The position numbers and the translations under genes were made by a program. A model generated the notes under the pieces. It ran no database searches and was not told where the DNA came from. It saw nothing but the letters and a program-made list of their open reading frames with translations. A stretch of 64,000 nucleotides of DNA, from NCBI RefSeq assembly GCF_001423965.1, contig NZ_LMPV01000001.1:1-64000 (forward strand), read 5' to 3'. The stretch comes from Exiguobacterium sp. Leaf196. Lineage in GTDB: Bacteria; Bacillota; Bacilli; Exiguobacteriales; Exiguobacteriaceae. This document shows, piece after piece, positions 8,894 through 17,736 of the stretch (positions are counted from its first letter, which is position 1; every line of letters starts with the position of its first letter).

Positions 8894-9541
8894 ATGGAAT
8901 GGTTTGCTGCCATTGGCACGATTGGAATCGTTGGCTTCATTCTCGTCATTCTTGAATTCGTTGGACGCCGTTTCGGTTTTTCTCCCGAGACGGTTCGGAA
9001 ATGGATTCATGTCGCTGTCGGTCACTGGGTATTTCTTGCGCTGCTATGGCTTGATCACTGGTACATCGCGATCGTACCATTACTTTTCTTTGCTCTCGTC
9101 AATCTGTTGACATTACGAAAAGGAATTGGACAGATGCATGGCGTCGACCGTCCTTCTTATGGAACGGTCTATTATCCGCTCGCATTGGCAGGACTCGTCC
9201 TATTCTTCTTCGAACGACAACCGATGGCACTTGTTGCGGGAAGCATGGTGCTCGCTTGGGGAGATGGTCTCGCGGCACTCGTCGGAAAACGCTTCGGGAA
9301 GACGTTTTACGTCCGCGGTGAGACGAAACGTTCCTTTGAAGGAAGTATCGCTTTGTTTTTAGCGTCATTCCTTGTTTTGACTGTAACGTTCTTATTTTAT
9401 GGACAACCGATTTGGCTCGCTGTCAGTTACGGCTTCTTGCTTGCAAACATCGCAGCCTTAATCGAAGCAATCTCATATCGCGATCTCGACAACTTAATCT
9501 TGCCATGGACGATCGCGGCACTCGTTGCGTTTGCTTTTTGA
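8894..9541 (+). CDS. diacylglycerol/polyprenol/phytol kinase-like membrane protein
   Basis: Integral membrane protein of 215 residues with about six helices. It belongs to the CTP-dependent lipid kinase group (SEC59/DGK1/VTE5). Family marks are the early RKWIHVAVGH segment, YGTVYYPLALAG, WGDGLAALVGKRFGK and RSFEGSIALF. These enzymes phosphorylate dolichol, polyprenol or phytol with CTP, and the bacterial substrate is not known here. The ATG at 8894 follows AAAGGGGG. The upstream extension of the frame overlaps the divergent promoter region and is not used. Confidence 0.82.
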   Translation: MEWFAAIGTIGIVGFILVILEFVGRRFGFSPETVRKWIHVAVGHWVFLALLWLDHWYIAIVPLLFFALVNLLTLRKGIGQMHGVDRPSYGTVYYPLALAGLVLFFFERQPMALVAGSMVLAWGDGLAALVGKRFGKTFYVRGETKRSFEGSIALFLASFLVLTVTFLFYGQPIWLAVSYGFLLANIAALIEAISYRDLDNLILPWTIAALVAFAF

Positions 9542-9544
9542 CTT

Positions 9545-10405
9545 TCAGTCGTGTAACAACAATTGTTTGAAATAGAGAAAACGTAGTCGAATATAGTCTG
9601 GGTACGCACGCCATCCTGCATGACGGATGGTCATATCTCGACACATATCACGGAAAACATAGCGATAGATTTTTTCTTCGGAATCGTCATAAACAGCTGC
9701 GTACAAGCCGTGCTCGAGCATATTGGAAATGCGTTCGTCGAGTTTAGCGTAGAGTGTATCGTCGCTGTCTTCACGCAATGTAGCATGTAGCATCTCGTAT
9801 TGAATACCTTGATTAGCAGAAGCAGTCGCATGAAAGACAGCCGTTTTATCGAGATGAGATACCCCGATGATTAACGCATAGAGTGTTTCCAACATATCGA
9901 TCGAATGACCGTCTAGTTGTTGGATGGAATCAATAGCCATCAGCGTATCGATTCCAGATGCGCCAACTTTCTTTAAATATGTAAACGCATGGACGGCTGA
10001 TTCTCCATAAAATTGTCGATGATTGTAATGGACGGCAAGAGAACGATGTCCTGCCGGTTCTTCCGGGAAACGTGTGATGGCTGAAAGGAAAAACTGTTCT
10101 GCTTCGTGCATATATCCTTCCTCTTCACTGATGATACCGAGAAGAATGTATCCTTGCACATGCTCGCCGATTTGCTAGTGCGTCTCTTCAATAAGTCGAC
10201 GCGCTTGAGTGAGTTCGTTCTTAAAATAAAGGGAATGGGCTGTAGCAATGTTGAGCAATGGATGGGATGGAACAAGAACACGTAAGCGCTCGGTTGCGGC
10301 AATACGTACGTTCTCTTCTGTATCAGATGTCAGTGCTTCGAGTAACGCAACTTCAGCGACATGGCTCTGAAGTTCATGAGAATGAGCGGTTACGGTTTGT
10401 GTCAT
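9545..10405 (-). pseudogene. TPR-like protein gene interrupted by an in-frame TAG stop
   Basis: The reading frame starts at the ATG at 10405 (GAGGTGA ribosome binding site) and runs 76 codons to a TAG at 10175-10177. It then continues in the same frame without further stops to 9545, about 285 residues in all. Both halves look like one helical-repeat protein: LLEALTSDTEENVRIAATERLRV before the stop, and GYILLGIISEEEGYMHEAEQFF plus EPAGHRSLAVHYNHRQFYGES after it. The second half has only a GTG at 10159 with no good ribosome binding site. Possible readings are a recent nonsense mutation, a sequencing error, or a true short protein plus a remnant. No function is assigned. Confidence 0.7.
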
Positions 10406-10521
10406 GTAATGAAATCACCTCTATTAGTTCAAAATCATATATTTTCATTTTCATCATATGACAAGCCGAGTGGTGCCTCAAGAAATAATAAAGAGATTCG
10501 TCCGCAATTTCTTCTTTTCAT

Positions 10522-10567
10522 AAAAAATAGCCGATCATTCCTAGAAAAGGAAGCATCGGCTATTTTT
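10522..10567. terminator. bidirectional terminator, mainly for ald
   Basis: AAAATAGCCGAT pairs with ATCGGCTATTTT with an inner ATTCCT/AGGAA stem. Both sides have A/T tails. It lies 11 bp past the ald stop. Confidence 0.85.
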
Positions 10568-10577
10568 ACTTTCGAAA

Positions 10578-11702
10578 TTATGCGTGTAAGTGAAGTACAT
10601 CTTCAACGGATTTGTACGTGTATCCGAGATCGCGTGCGACCGCTTCATACGTGACGAAGCCTTGCGCGACATTCAATCCTTTTTCGAGAGCATCGTTTTC
10701 AGCAAGCGCACGATGTGTGCCTTTATTCGCGAGTTCAAGGACATACGGAAGCGTTGCGTTCGTCAATGCCAGGGTAGACGTACGTGGAACGGCACCCGGC
10801 ATGTTCGCGACCGCGTAATGAACGACACCGAATTTTTCGTACGTTGGATCATCATGCGTCGAGATGCGGTCAACCGTCTCAAAGATTCCACCTTGGTCGA
10901 TGGCAACGTCAACGATGACAGCACCTGGCTTCATCCGTTTGACCATGTCGGCAGTGACGAGCTTCGGTGCTTTTGCACCTGGAATCAAGACAGCACCGAT
11001 GACGAGATCACTTTCAGCGACCGATTCAGCAATCGTGTACGGGTTTGAGATCAATGTATTGATCGAGTTACCAAAGATATCATCTAACTGGCGAAGGCGT
11101 TCTGGACTAACATCAATGATCGTAACATCTGCACCAAGACCGACAGCGAGTTTCGCAGCATTTGTTCCGACGACACCGCCACCGATGACTGTTACTTTTC
11201 CACGACGAACCCCAGGGACACCTGCAAGCAGGATGCCCATACCACCGTGTGGTTTTTCCAAGAACTGTGCACCGATTTGTGATGCCATACGACCGGCGAC
11301 TTCACTCATTGGTGTTAATAATGGAAGTGTGCGGTTCTTCTCGACTGTCTCATAAGCGATTGCTGTGATGTTCGAATCAACGAGTGCACGTGTCAGTTCT
11401 GGCTCAGCAGCTAGATGGAGATACGTGAATAATGTCAGGTCCGGACGGAAATATTGGTACTCTGAAGCGATTGGCTCTTTGACTTTTAAAGCCAGTTCGG
11501 CTGTTGCCCAGACTTCAGCAGCAGTCGCGATGATTTCAGCACCAGCTTTGACGTACTCCTCGTTCGTGAAGCCACTCCCCATGCCTGCCATCGATTCAAT
11601 GATGACACGATGTCCTTGTGCATGTAACGCTGCTACCCCGGCAGGTGTTAATGCAACACGGTTTTCGTTGTTTTTGATTTCCTTTAATACTCCAATGATC
11701 AT
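10578..11702 (-). CDS. ald: alanine dehydrogenase
   Basis: Catalyses reversible NAD-dependent oxidative deamination of L-alanine to pyruvate and ammonia. The 374-residue product has the family start [20 protein letters not shown]. It also has the ALKVKEP lysine, the TYLHLA histidine, the NAD-binding [11 protein letters not shown] glycine motif and the VDVAIDQGG aspartate. The start at 11702 has AAAGGGG upstream and gives normal family length. The longer frame adds 12 unrelated residues. The divergent and upstream context (adeR, alsT) makes this an alanine utilisation unit. A near-cre sequence lies at 11767-11780 and an AdeR-type palindrome at 11814-11829, both upstream of ald. Confidence 0.97.
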   Translation of the reverse strand: MIIGVLKEIKNNENRVALTPAGVAALHAQGHRVIIESMAGMGSGFTNEEYVKAGAEIIATAAEVWATAELALKVKEPIASEYQYFRPDLTLFTYLHLAAEPELTRALVDSNITAIAYETVEKNRTLPLLTPMSEVAGRMASQIGAQFLEKPHGGMGILLAGVPGVRRGKVTVIGGGVVGTNAAKLAVGLGADVTIIDVSPERLRQLDDIFGNSINTLISNPYTIAESVAESDLVIGAVLIPGAKAPKLVTADMVKRMKPGAVIVDVAIDQGGIFETVDRISTHDDPTYEKFGVVHYAVANMPGAVPRTSTLALTNATLPYVLELANKGTHRALAENDALEKGLNVAQGFVTYEAVARDLGYTYKSVEDVLHLHA

Positions 11703-11753
11703 GTGAACGCGATCCCCTTTCGCAAATAAACAAATCAATTTCTCTTCTTCTTC

Positions 11754-11780
11754 AGTATACGAGAAATGAAAGCGCTCTAC
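11754..11780 (-). promoter_or_regulatory. ald promoter region with cre-like site
   Basis: On the minus strand TATACT (11754-11759) is a good -10, but no -35 is recognisable, which fits an activator-dependent promoter. Just upstream, 11767-11780 matches 11 of 14 positions of the palindromic CcpA cre sequence TGAAAGCGCTTTCA. The cre call is tentative. Confidence 0.4.
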
Positions 11781-11796
11781 TTTATCGGCGTTTTCA

Positions 11797-11840
11797 AAAA
11801 TAACCGATATCCTTTGTGTAAAATCACAAAGGATATCGGT
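11797..11840 (-). terminator. terminator of adeR overlapping an AdeR-like palindrome
   Basis: A perfect 16-bp stem (11803-11818 with 11825-11840) has a 6-base loop and a minus-strand TATTTTTG tail. The adeR stop codon lies in it. The core at 11814-11829 (TTGTGTAAAATCACAA) matches the two palindromes ahead of alsT, so this DNA may act both as terminator and as operator for ald. Confidence 0.75.
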
Positions 11841-13041
11841 CTGCTTTTAGGTACAAATAAAGTAAGGAACGTTCGGGTAATGATTCCATCCGGATACCAG
11901 CTTCCTCCTCGATCCGTCGCATCCGATATAGGATCGTATTCGGATGAACATGGAGATGGGAAGCGACTTGCTTGACGTTCCCATCATAATGAAGAAACCA
12001 TTCTAGCGTCTCACATAAAGAGGAGGCATGTTTCACATCGTAAGCACGCAATCGCTCGATTTCTTCGAGACGAACCGTTCGTCGTCGCAAACGTTCTGAA
12101 AAAATTGGCAAGAGCTGAAACAAGCCGAGACGTTCGTAACGCGTCACGTTCTTCAGTTCGAATGGAAAGGCATCTTTCAAACGTAAGACGATACCCGCCT
12201 CTTCGTAACGCTCCGGAAGCGCATGGACGCCCGTGAAGACTTCACTACTTGCCGCAACGAAATCCGTATAATCAAACCGCTCCGCAAGCAATTGACGGAA
12301 GGACTGAATGAAGGCGTCAAACTGTAGACGCTCTTGTTCTGCGTCGCGGTCGTTTGTGCTGATCCACAAGATAAAATCTGTTTCATCATATGCGTAAAGT
12401 AATGGACGAACCGTCTGTTGGATCGTCAATAAATAGCGCAGACGATCCGCAAGTCGTGGTGTGATTGCTTCTGAAAAACGGATGACCATCAAACGACTAA
12501 TGCCAGGGGGTGCGACATGGAGCTTAGAAAACATTTTCAGGATCTCCGACTCGGATAGTTCTTCATGTAATAACTCAAAGAAGAATTGTTCCGTCTGCTC
12601 TTCCTTCCGTTTTTTCTGCATGTCGATCGCTAGTAATTGACGTTGAGCAAGCAGAGCTCCTTTCTTTAAATCTGCTAGTTCTGATGGAGTGAACGGGGTA
12701 CTGCGAGCAATCGACCAAATGTAGCCGAGAATTTCTGAATCTTGTTTGATGGCAATGGCGACGCGGTCATTCAGTCCAACATCCGTGCGCGCAGAAATGA
12801 TGAGCGGATCGTCTTGAGTAGCGAGACTCTGGATGACTTCGTCTTTCCAGAGTTGGTCGATGACCGATTCCGGTACCCGGCGACCGATGATCGTTGCGAC
12901 ACGAGCAGGGTCCGTGTCAGCAGTATGCGTACTATAGGCAAGGAGACGGTGATTACGATCTTCAATCGTAATCGGCGCATTTAAGGCGATACCGATCGCT
13001 TCCGCTAAATCGTCTAACGAATGGTATGAAGCTTCTAACAT
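11824..13041 (-). CDS. adeR: PucR/CdaR-family transcriptional regulator, AdeR-like
   Basis: A 405-residue regulator with an N-terminal sensory region ([19 protein letters not shown]/PucR-like), a middle GGDEF-like CdaR region and a C-terminal PucR helix-turn-helix ([29 protein letters not shown]). In Bacillus subtilis the PucR-type protein AdeR activates ald. The same neighbour order here makes the same role likely. The symbol rests on context plus family, not on direct similarity. Divergent from alsT and followed by ald. Its coding end runs into the terminator stem. Confidence 0.85.
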   Translation of the reverse strand: MLEASYHSLDDLAEAIGIALNAPITIEDRNHRLLAYSTHTADTDPARVATIIGRRVPESVIDQLWKDEVIQSLATQDDPLIISARTDVGLNDRVAIAIKQDSEILGYIWSIARSTPFTPSELADLKKGALLAQRQLLAIDMQKKRKEEQTEQFFFELLHEELSESEILKMFSKLHVAPPGISRLMVIRFSEAITPRLADRLRYLLTIQQTVRPLLYAYDETDFILWISTNDRDAEQERLQFDAFIQSFRQLLAERFDYTDFVAASSEVFTGVHALPERYEEAGIVLRLKDAFPFELKNVTRYERLGLFQLLPIFSERLRRRTVRLEEIERLRAYDVKHASSLCETLEWFLHYDGNVKQVASHLHVHPNTILYRMRRIEEEAGIRMESLPERSLLYLYLKADRYPL

Positions 13042-13091
13042 GGAGGAATCCCTTCTTTCTCTCTCGTTCAGTATCTTTAGTATAGCTTCTG

Positions 13092-13139
13092 TTGTGTGAA
13101 ATCACAAAAAGTATTCTTTCGTATTGTATGAAAACACAA
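13092..13139. promoter_or_regulatory. two AdeR-like operator palindromes
   Basis: TTGTGTGAAATCACAA (13092-13107) and TTGTATGAAAACACAA (13124-13139) lie between the divergent adeR and alsT genes. Their centres are 32 bp apart, about three helical turns. A third copy is at 11814-11829 upstream of ald. Shared consensus TTGTRTRAAAWCACAA. Binding by AdeR is inference. Confidence 0.65.
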
Positions 13140-13186
13140 CTCCATGCTACGGTAAGCCTCGGAAAAAGGAGAGAGGATGAAATGGC

Positions 13187-14563
13187 ATGGATGTGTTACG
13201 TCTGATATCTGCTTGGGTCTGGGGAATTCCAAGCATGGTGTTGTTAGTAGGAACGGGAGTGTACTTTACGATTCGTTTACGTGGTCTTCAGTTTCGTCGC
13301 TTGAAACAAGCGTTTCAATTGTCTGTTCAAAAATCAGGACAGGGTGAAGGGGAAATTAGTAGCTTTCAGATGTTAATGACGTCTCTTGCAGCGACGATCG
13401 GGAACGGAAACATCGCGGGAATCGCGGTCGCCTTGACGATGGGCGGACCGGGTGCAGTCTTTTGGATGTGGATCGTCGGTTTGATCGGAATGGCGACGAA
13501 ATATGCGGAAAGTCTTCTTGCGATTCTTTTTAGAAGTCGAAATGAACGCGGCGAAGCTGTCAGTGGACCGATGTATTATATCGAAAAGGGACTAGGTGCA
13601 AAATTTAAATTCCTCGCCATCTTGTTTGCGGCATTTGGTTTGATTGCATCATTTGGTGTCGGGAACACCGTGCAAGCGAATGCGATGGCAACGGTGCTTG
13701 AGCAATCGTTTCATGTACCGCTTCTACTCTTCGGCATTCTGCTCGCGCTGGCGGTCTATGTATCGATTCGTGGTGGACTTGAACGCGTCAGTGCGATCTC
13801 GACGATCTTTGTTCCGATCATGAGCTTACTTTATATCGGTGCCGCTTGTGTCCTTTTAATATTGAAGGCGGATCAGATTCTACCAGCCTTTGGTTTAATC
13901 TTTGAGTACGCCCTCCAGCCGCTTGCGCCTGCAGGAGCCTTCACCGGTGTATCGATCATGATGGCGATGCAAGTCGGTGTAGCACGTGGTATTTTCACGA
14001 ACGAAGCAGGACTTGGGACAGCAGCATTGATTGCCGGATCTGCGAAAAGTGAGCGTCCGGTCGAACAAGGATTGATTTCGATGACGAGTACCTTCATCGT
14101 GACCTTGATCGTTTGTACGATGACGGCACTCGTCCTTCTGACGACAGGCTTTTGGGATCCGTCAGGCGGACTACATTCAGGTATGACGCATGATGCGAAT
14201 CTTTCCGGGGCAGCACTGACAGCAACCGCCTTTGCGAGCGTCCTTGGATCATTTGGAGAATGGACTGTCGCATTCTCCGTCTTCTTCTTCGGTTATTCGA
14301 CGATCATCGGTTGGTATGTCTATGGAGAGAAGTGCTTGGAGTACTTGAGCGGTACGACACGTTTCAACGAAGGATACCGTGTATTCTTTGCACTCGCAGC
14401 CTGTTATGGTGCCGTCGCGCAATTAGAACCGTTGTGGCTCGTCGCAGATATCGCAAATGGATTGATGATGATTCCGAACTTGATCGGGATGCTGTTCTTG
14501 TCGCACTTGGTCATTGAACAAACGAGGAATTACGAACGGACGGGTCATAAACGAGTCGCTTAA
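13187..14563 (+). CDS. alsT: alanine/glycine:cation symporter (AGCS family, AlsT-like)
   Basis: Sodium- or proton-coupled amino acid importer of 458 residues with about eleven membrane helices. Family marks are SFQMLMTSLAATIGNGNIAGIAVAL, GGPGAVFWMWIVGLIGMATKYAES, GPMYYIEKGLG and FTNEAGLGTAALIAGSAKSE. It sits divergently from adeR and in the same cluster as ald, so L- or D-alanine uptake for catabolism is the likely job. GGAGAGAGGATG lies before the ATG. A paralogue with a different promoter lies at 50351. Confidence 0.92.
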   Translation: MDVLRLISAWVWGIPSMVLLVGTGVYFTIRLRGLQFRRLKQAFQLSVQKSGQGEGEISSFQMLMTSLAATIGNGNIAGIAVALTMGGPGAVFWMWIVGLIGMATKYAESLLAILFRSRNERGEAVSGPMYYIEKGLGAKFKFLAILFAAFGLIASFGVGNTVQANAMATVLEQSFHVPLLLFGILLALAVYVSIRGGLERVSAISTIFVPIMSLLYIGAACVLLILKADQILPAFGLIFEYALQPLAPAGAFTGVSIMMAMQVGVARGIFTNEAGLGTAALIAGSAKSERPVEQGLISMTSTFIVTLIVCTMTALVLLTTGFWDPSGGLHSGMTHDANLSGAALTATAFASVLGSFGEWTVAFSVFFFGYSTIIGWYVYGEKCLEYLSGTTRFNEGYRVFFALAACYGAVAQLEPLWLVADIANGLMMIPNLIGMLFLSHLVIEQTRNYERTGHKRVA

Positions 14564-14569
14564 ACGAAC

Positions 14570-14608
14570 AAAAGCCGTGATGCCTTTAAACAGGCACCAC
14601 GGCTTTTA
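14570..14608. terminator. bidirectional terminator
   Basis: AAAAGCCGTG pairs with CACGGCTTTT, with an inner TGCCT/AGGCA stem. It is shared by alsT and the convergent TauE-like gene. Confidence 0.85.
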
Positions 14609-14620
14609 TGATGAGACGAT

Positions 14621-15478
14621 TCATCCATTCGTCCGACGACGACTGTAGATGAGGAGTGTCAGTAAGAAAATCAAACTCAGCGCAACGAGGACAGAGAGTG
14701 AAGCGACGTTCCAGCCGATGACCTCGAGTAAAACACTGATCGCAACCGTCAAATAGAAGATACCGAGGTACTTTTTGACGAATGGGCTTTCGAAGTGCGT
14801 CAATTGCTTTGCGCCAATCGGTGCTCCGAGCAAGGCACCGACGATCAGCATGATTCCGACCAGGATATCGATGTTCGTACTTGCGACCGTGTAATTGACA
14901 AGTCCCGATAGGACAATCAGCAACGCGGAAGCAATACTCGTTCCGACCGCACGTTTCAACTCATAGCCAACGATCCCGACGAGTAACGGGGTGATGATGA
15001 AGCCACCGCTGACACCAAGTAATGAAGAAATGAATCCGGCGAACAAACCAGTGAAGGCAAGAGCGAGATATCGATTTTTCCACCCCGTCTGTTCACCCGT
15101 CGTTGATTTCGGACGTAAAAATTTATTCGCGAAGTAGAGTAAGAGACCGATATAAACGATTGAGATGACGAGATGAGCACCATTGACTGCCTCTAGACGA
15201 AGAACGAGTGGTGTCGCGATCGTCGAACCGATGATTCCGACGCCACCGACGACGAGACTATCGCGCCAGACGACATTTTTAAGACGTAAGTGAGAGATCG
15301 TTCCTGAAACGGTAGATCCAAGTGTCAGCATAAGACTCGTCGCGATCGCGACACTTGGAGCATATCCTAAAATGAGTAACAGGGGCGTCAAGATGATACC
15401 GCCACCGATTCCGAAAAATCCGGAAATGATTCCAATGAAAAATCCGAGGATTAAGAAATAATAAAAAGCGAGATCCAT
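14621..15478 (-). CDS. TSUP-family (TauE/SafE) sulfite/anion exporter
   Basis: A 285-residue membrane protein with about eight helices in two related halves. Each half shows the TSUP glycine motif: GFFGIGGGIILTPLLLILGY early, and SSLLGVSGGFIITPLLVGIVGY in the second half. Members move sulfite, sulfoacetate or other organosulfonates and organic anions. The substrate here is unknown. It stands alone between the alsT terminator and the acetate symporter unit. Confidence 0.88.
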   Translation of the reverse strand: MDLAFYYFLILGFFIGIISGFFGIGGGIILTPLLLILGYAPSVAIATSLMLTLGSTVSGTISHLRLKNVVWRDSLVVGGVGIIGSTIATPLVLRLEAVNGAHLVISIVYIGLLLYFANKFLRPKSTTGEQTGWKNRYLALAFTGLFAGFISSLLGVSGGFIITPLLVGIVGYELKRAVGTSIASALLIVLSGLVNYTVASTNIDILVGIMLIVGALLGAPIGAKQLTHFESPFVKKYLGIFYLTVAISVLLEVIGWNVASLSVLVALSLIFLLTLLIYSRRRTNG

Positions 15479-15542
15479 GTACAGTCTTCCTTTCCTTTTC
15501 TTCTCTATTATTCACTTAGTATGGCAATGAATGAGAAGAATG

Positions 15543-15583
15543 TAAAAGGGGACGGCTCCTTCAAGGGGGTTGAAGGAGCCGTT
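15543..15583 (-). terminator. terminator of the symporter operon
   Basis: A 13-bp perfect stem (ACGGCTCCTTCAA with its complement) has a GGGG loop and a minus-strand CCCCTTTT tail, directly past the symporter stop. Confidence 0.75.
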
Positions 15584-15592
15584 AAGGGGAAC

Positions 15593-17149
15593 TTATTCTT
15601 TTGACGCGGCGACTTCCGTTGCTGCATCGATACCGGTATTGGCCTTGACTAAGATACGTTCGAAGTTACCGGCAACCTCGTTCGATTTCGTCAACAATGT
15701 CCCGACGATAGCTCCGAGGAAACCAAGCGGGATGGAGACGATTCCTGGATTCGTCAGCGGGAAGAGGGCTTCCCCGACGAACAAGGCTGAACCGTCGACT
15801 GCCCAAAGGTTTGGACTGAGTGCGACGAGAATCAGTGAAGAGAATAACCCAACGACCATACCTGTGACAGCTCCGCCAGTATTGAAACGGCGCCAGAAGA
15901 TCGTCAAGAGAATGACTGGCAAGTTGGCACTTGCCGCGACAGCGAAGGCAAGCGATACGAGGAACGCGACGTTCATCGATTGTGCGAACAATGCCAGTAC
16001 CATCGAAATCAAGGCGACAGCGATGGAAGCAAGTCGCGCTGCCGTCATCTGTTCTTTTTCCGTTGCTTGCCCTTTGCGTAGAATATGACTATAAAAATCA
16101 TGAGCAAAGGCAGACGCAGCGGATAAGACAAGTCCTGCAACAACGGCGAGGATTGTCGCAAAAGCGACCGCAGCGACGAATGCAAAGAGTAAATCGCCAC
16201 CAAGTGCTTTAGCGAGAAGTGGCGCAGCCATGTTACCAGCAGCATTAGCAGCGATGATATCTTCAGAACCAACGAAAGCAGCAGCACCAAAGCCGAGGAA
16301 AATCGTCAAGATATAAAAGACACCAATGATCCATGTCGCGTACACGACGGATTTACGAGCTGTCGGAGCATCCTTAACAGTAAAGAAACGAATTAAGATA
16401 TGTGGTAATCCAGCTGTTCCAAGAACGAGCGCGAGATTGAGCGAAATCGTATCGAGTGGTAACTTAAATTTGTTTCCAGGATTCAAGAATGAATCCCCGA
16501 GCGGCGTGGCTTGTTTCACTTCTGAAAACATCTTGAAGATCGAGAAATCGAACTTCGCGAAGACCATGAACGAGATGACGGCTGTTCCTGCCATCAAGAG
16601 AATTGCTTTGATGATTTGAACCCACGAAGTCGCAGTCATACCACCGAAGACGACGTAGACCGTCATTAAGATACCGACGATGATGACACTCGTCGTATAA
16701 GGAATTCCTAACAACAATTCAATCAAGGCACCTGCACCGACGAGTTGCGCGATCATGTAAAAAATCGAGATCGCGATCGAGTTCATGGCAGCGACTCCAC
16801 GAACTTTTGAGGCGTTAAAACGAGCGGCAATCATATCAGCCATCGTGTATTTTCCGAGGTTCCGAAGTGGTTCGGCAACGAGGTACAAGACAACAAGATA
16901 AGCAACGAGGAAGCCGATCGAGTAAAAGAATCCGTCGAATCCGGCTAAAGCGATCATCCCGGCAATTCCGAGGAACGAGGCGGCTGACATGTAGTCGCCG
17001 GCAATCGCCATCCCGTTTTGTGCACCAGTGAGTCCGCCGTCCGCTGTATAAAAGTCGTTAGCTGTTTTTGTTTTACGGGCAGCAAAGTATGTAATGACGA
17101 GCGTCAAACCGACGATTGCTGCGAATAGGGCAACGGCAGTATAATTCAT
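15593..17149 (-). CDS. sodium/solute symporter, cation:acetate type (ActP/YwcA-like)
   Basis: Member of the sodium:solute symporter family, 518 residues and about 13 helices. It resembles the monocarboxylate importers ActP (Escherichia coli) and YwcA (Bacillus). Marks include ANDFYTADGGLTGAQNGMAIAGDYMSAASFLG-type N-terminal sequence, YTMADMIAARF and GGMTATSWVQI. Its start codon overlaps the stop of the upstream DUF485 gene (ATGA). DUF485 proteins pair with this transporter branch (yjcH-actP, ywcB-ywcA). Uptake of acetate or a similar short acid is likely. A perfect cre box upstream of the operon predicts repression by CcpA when preferred sugars are present. Confidence 0.9.
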   Translation of the reverse strand: MNYTAVALFAAIVGLTLVITYFAARKTKTANDFYTADGGLTGAQNGMAIAGDYMSAASFLGIAGMIALAGFDGFFYSIGFLVAYLVVLYLVAEPLRNLGKYTMADMIAARFNASKVRGVAAMNSIAISIFYMIAQLVGAGALIELLLGIPYTTSVIIVGILMTVYVVFGGMTATSWVQIIKAILLMAGTAVISFMVFAKFDFSIFKMFSEVKQATPLGDSFLNPGNKFKLPLDTISLNLALVLGTAGLPHILIRFFTVKDAPTARKSVVYATWIIGVFYILTIFLGFGAAAFVGSEDIIAANAAGNMAAPLLAKALGGDLLFAFVAAVAFATILAVVAGLVLSAASAFAHDFYSHILRKGQATEKEQMTAARLASIAVALISMVLALFAQSMNVAFLVSLAFAVAASANLPVILLTIFWRRFNTGGAVTGMVVGLFSSLILVALSPNLWAVDGSALFVGEALFPLTNPGIVSIPLGFLGAIVGTLLTKSNEVAGNFERILVKANTGIDAATEVAASKE

Positions 17150-17472
17150 TTCGACTCCTCCTTGATCTGTTCGACGAGTCGATCAAAGGCACGTGCTTTT
17201 TTGCTATACATCATGCAGAACGTCCACGTCATGATGAACTGGGCAAATGCGAATACCCAAGCTCCTGTAATATCACCGAATACTGGCTCATTCAAAATCG
17301 TGAAGTAACTTGTCAAAATCGGAAGCGCAAAATAAAAAATAAGGCAAAAACTAATAGCTGGAAGAATGAAGCCGTTCTTTTGGCGCATCAATTGTTGAAA
17401 GGTAGCACTCTCGACGATTGCTGGAGCAGATTGAGTCGCTTCATTTTTTTGAACTTCGGACACTTGATGCAT
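17146..17472 (-). CDS. DUF485 membrane protein (symporter partner)
   Basis: A 108-residue protein with two membrane helices (FILPAISFCLIFYFALPILT and GAWVFAFAQFIMTWTFCMMY), the typical layout of DUF485. The N-terminal ~40 residues are polar, and the short basic-acidic C-terminal tail is cytoplasmic. I chose the ATG at 17472 because AAAGGAGG lies 7 bases upstream. The longer frame adds 12 residues that include this motif. It is first in a two-gene operon with the acetate-type symporter, overlapping by four bases. Confidence 0.88.
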   Translation of the reverse strand: MHQVSEVQKNEATQSAPAIVESATFQQLMRQKNGFILPAISFCLIFYFALPILTSYFTILNEPVFGDITGAWVFAFAQFIMTWTFCMMYSKKARAFDRLVEQIKEESK

Positions 17473-17508
17473 GAGGACGCCTCCTTTAAGGAATGAATGT
17501 AAATTCAT

Positions 17509-17700
17509 TATAAGGATGTCGTTTCTGGAAAAGCTATCCTAATTTTTAATAAGAAAAGATCATTATTATATTAATATTGGTCATACCAATTTAATGTAAG
17601 CGTTTTCAATATTGAACATTGTTTGAACGTTATTTTTATATATTAATCACTTTATAAAATGATTCAAAAGACCTAGTCCCTAGAAAAATGAGAACAGCTT
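17509..17700. other. AT-rich promoter region of the symporter operon
   Basis: About 190 bp of AT-rich DNA without a convincing ORF. It holds the cre box at 17595-17608 and probably the DUF485-symporter promoter. Nothing else was recognised. Confidence 0.6.
17595..17608 (-). promoter_or_regulatory. cre box (CcpA site)
   Basis: TGTAAGCGTTTTCA is a perfect match to the Bacillus catabolite-responsive element TGWAAGCGNTNNCA. It lies about 125 bp ahead of the DUF485-symporter operon. Confidence 0.75.
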
Positions 17701-17733
17701 AAAAAGCCTGTCTATGGAATCATAGACAGGCTT
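17701..17733 (-). terminator. terminator of the VTT-domain gene
   Basis: A 13-bp perfect stem (AAGCCTGTCTATG with its complement) with a 4-base loop and TTTTT on the minus strand, just downstream of the stop at 17737. Confidence 0.85.
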
Positions 17734-17736
17734 GAG

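Noticed and set aside
9545-10405. Programmed stop-codon readthrough or pyrrolysine at the TAG
   Set aside because: No pyrrolysine machinery or readthrough context is seen, and a simple nonsense change explains it.
10864-11355. 163-codon frame opposite ald
   Set aside because: Shadow of the conserved ald gene.
13873-14097. Antisense frame inside the alanine symporter gene
   Set aside because: Shadow of the membrane-protein codons.
15570-16088. 172-codon frame opposite the symporter gene
   Set aside because: Antisense shadow with low-complexity Ala/Thr/Ser sequence and no ribosome binding site.
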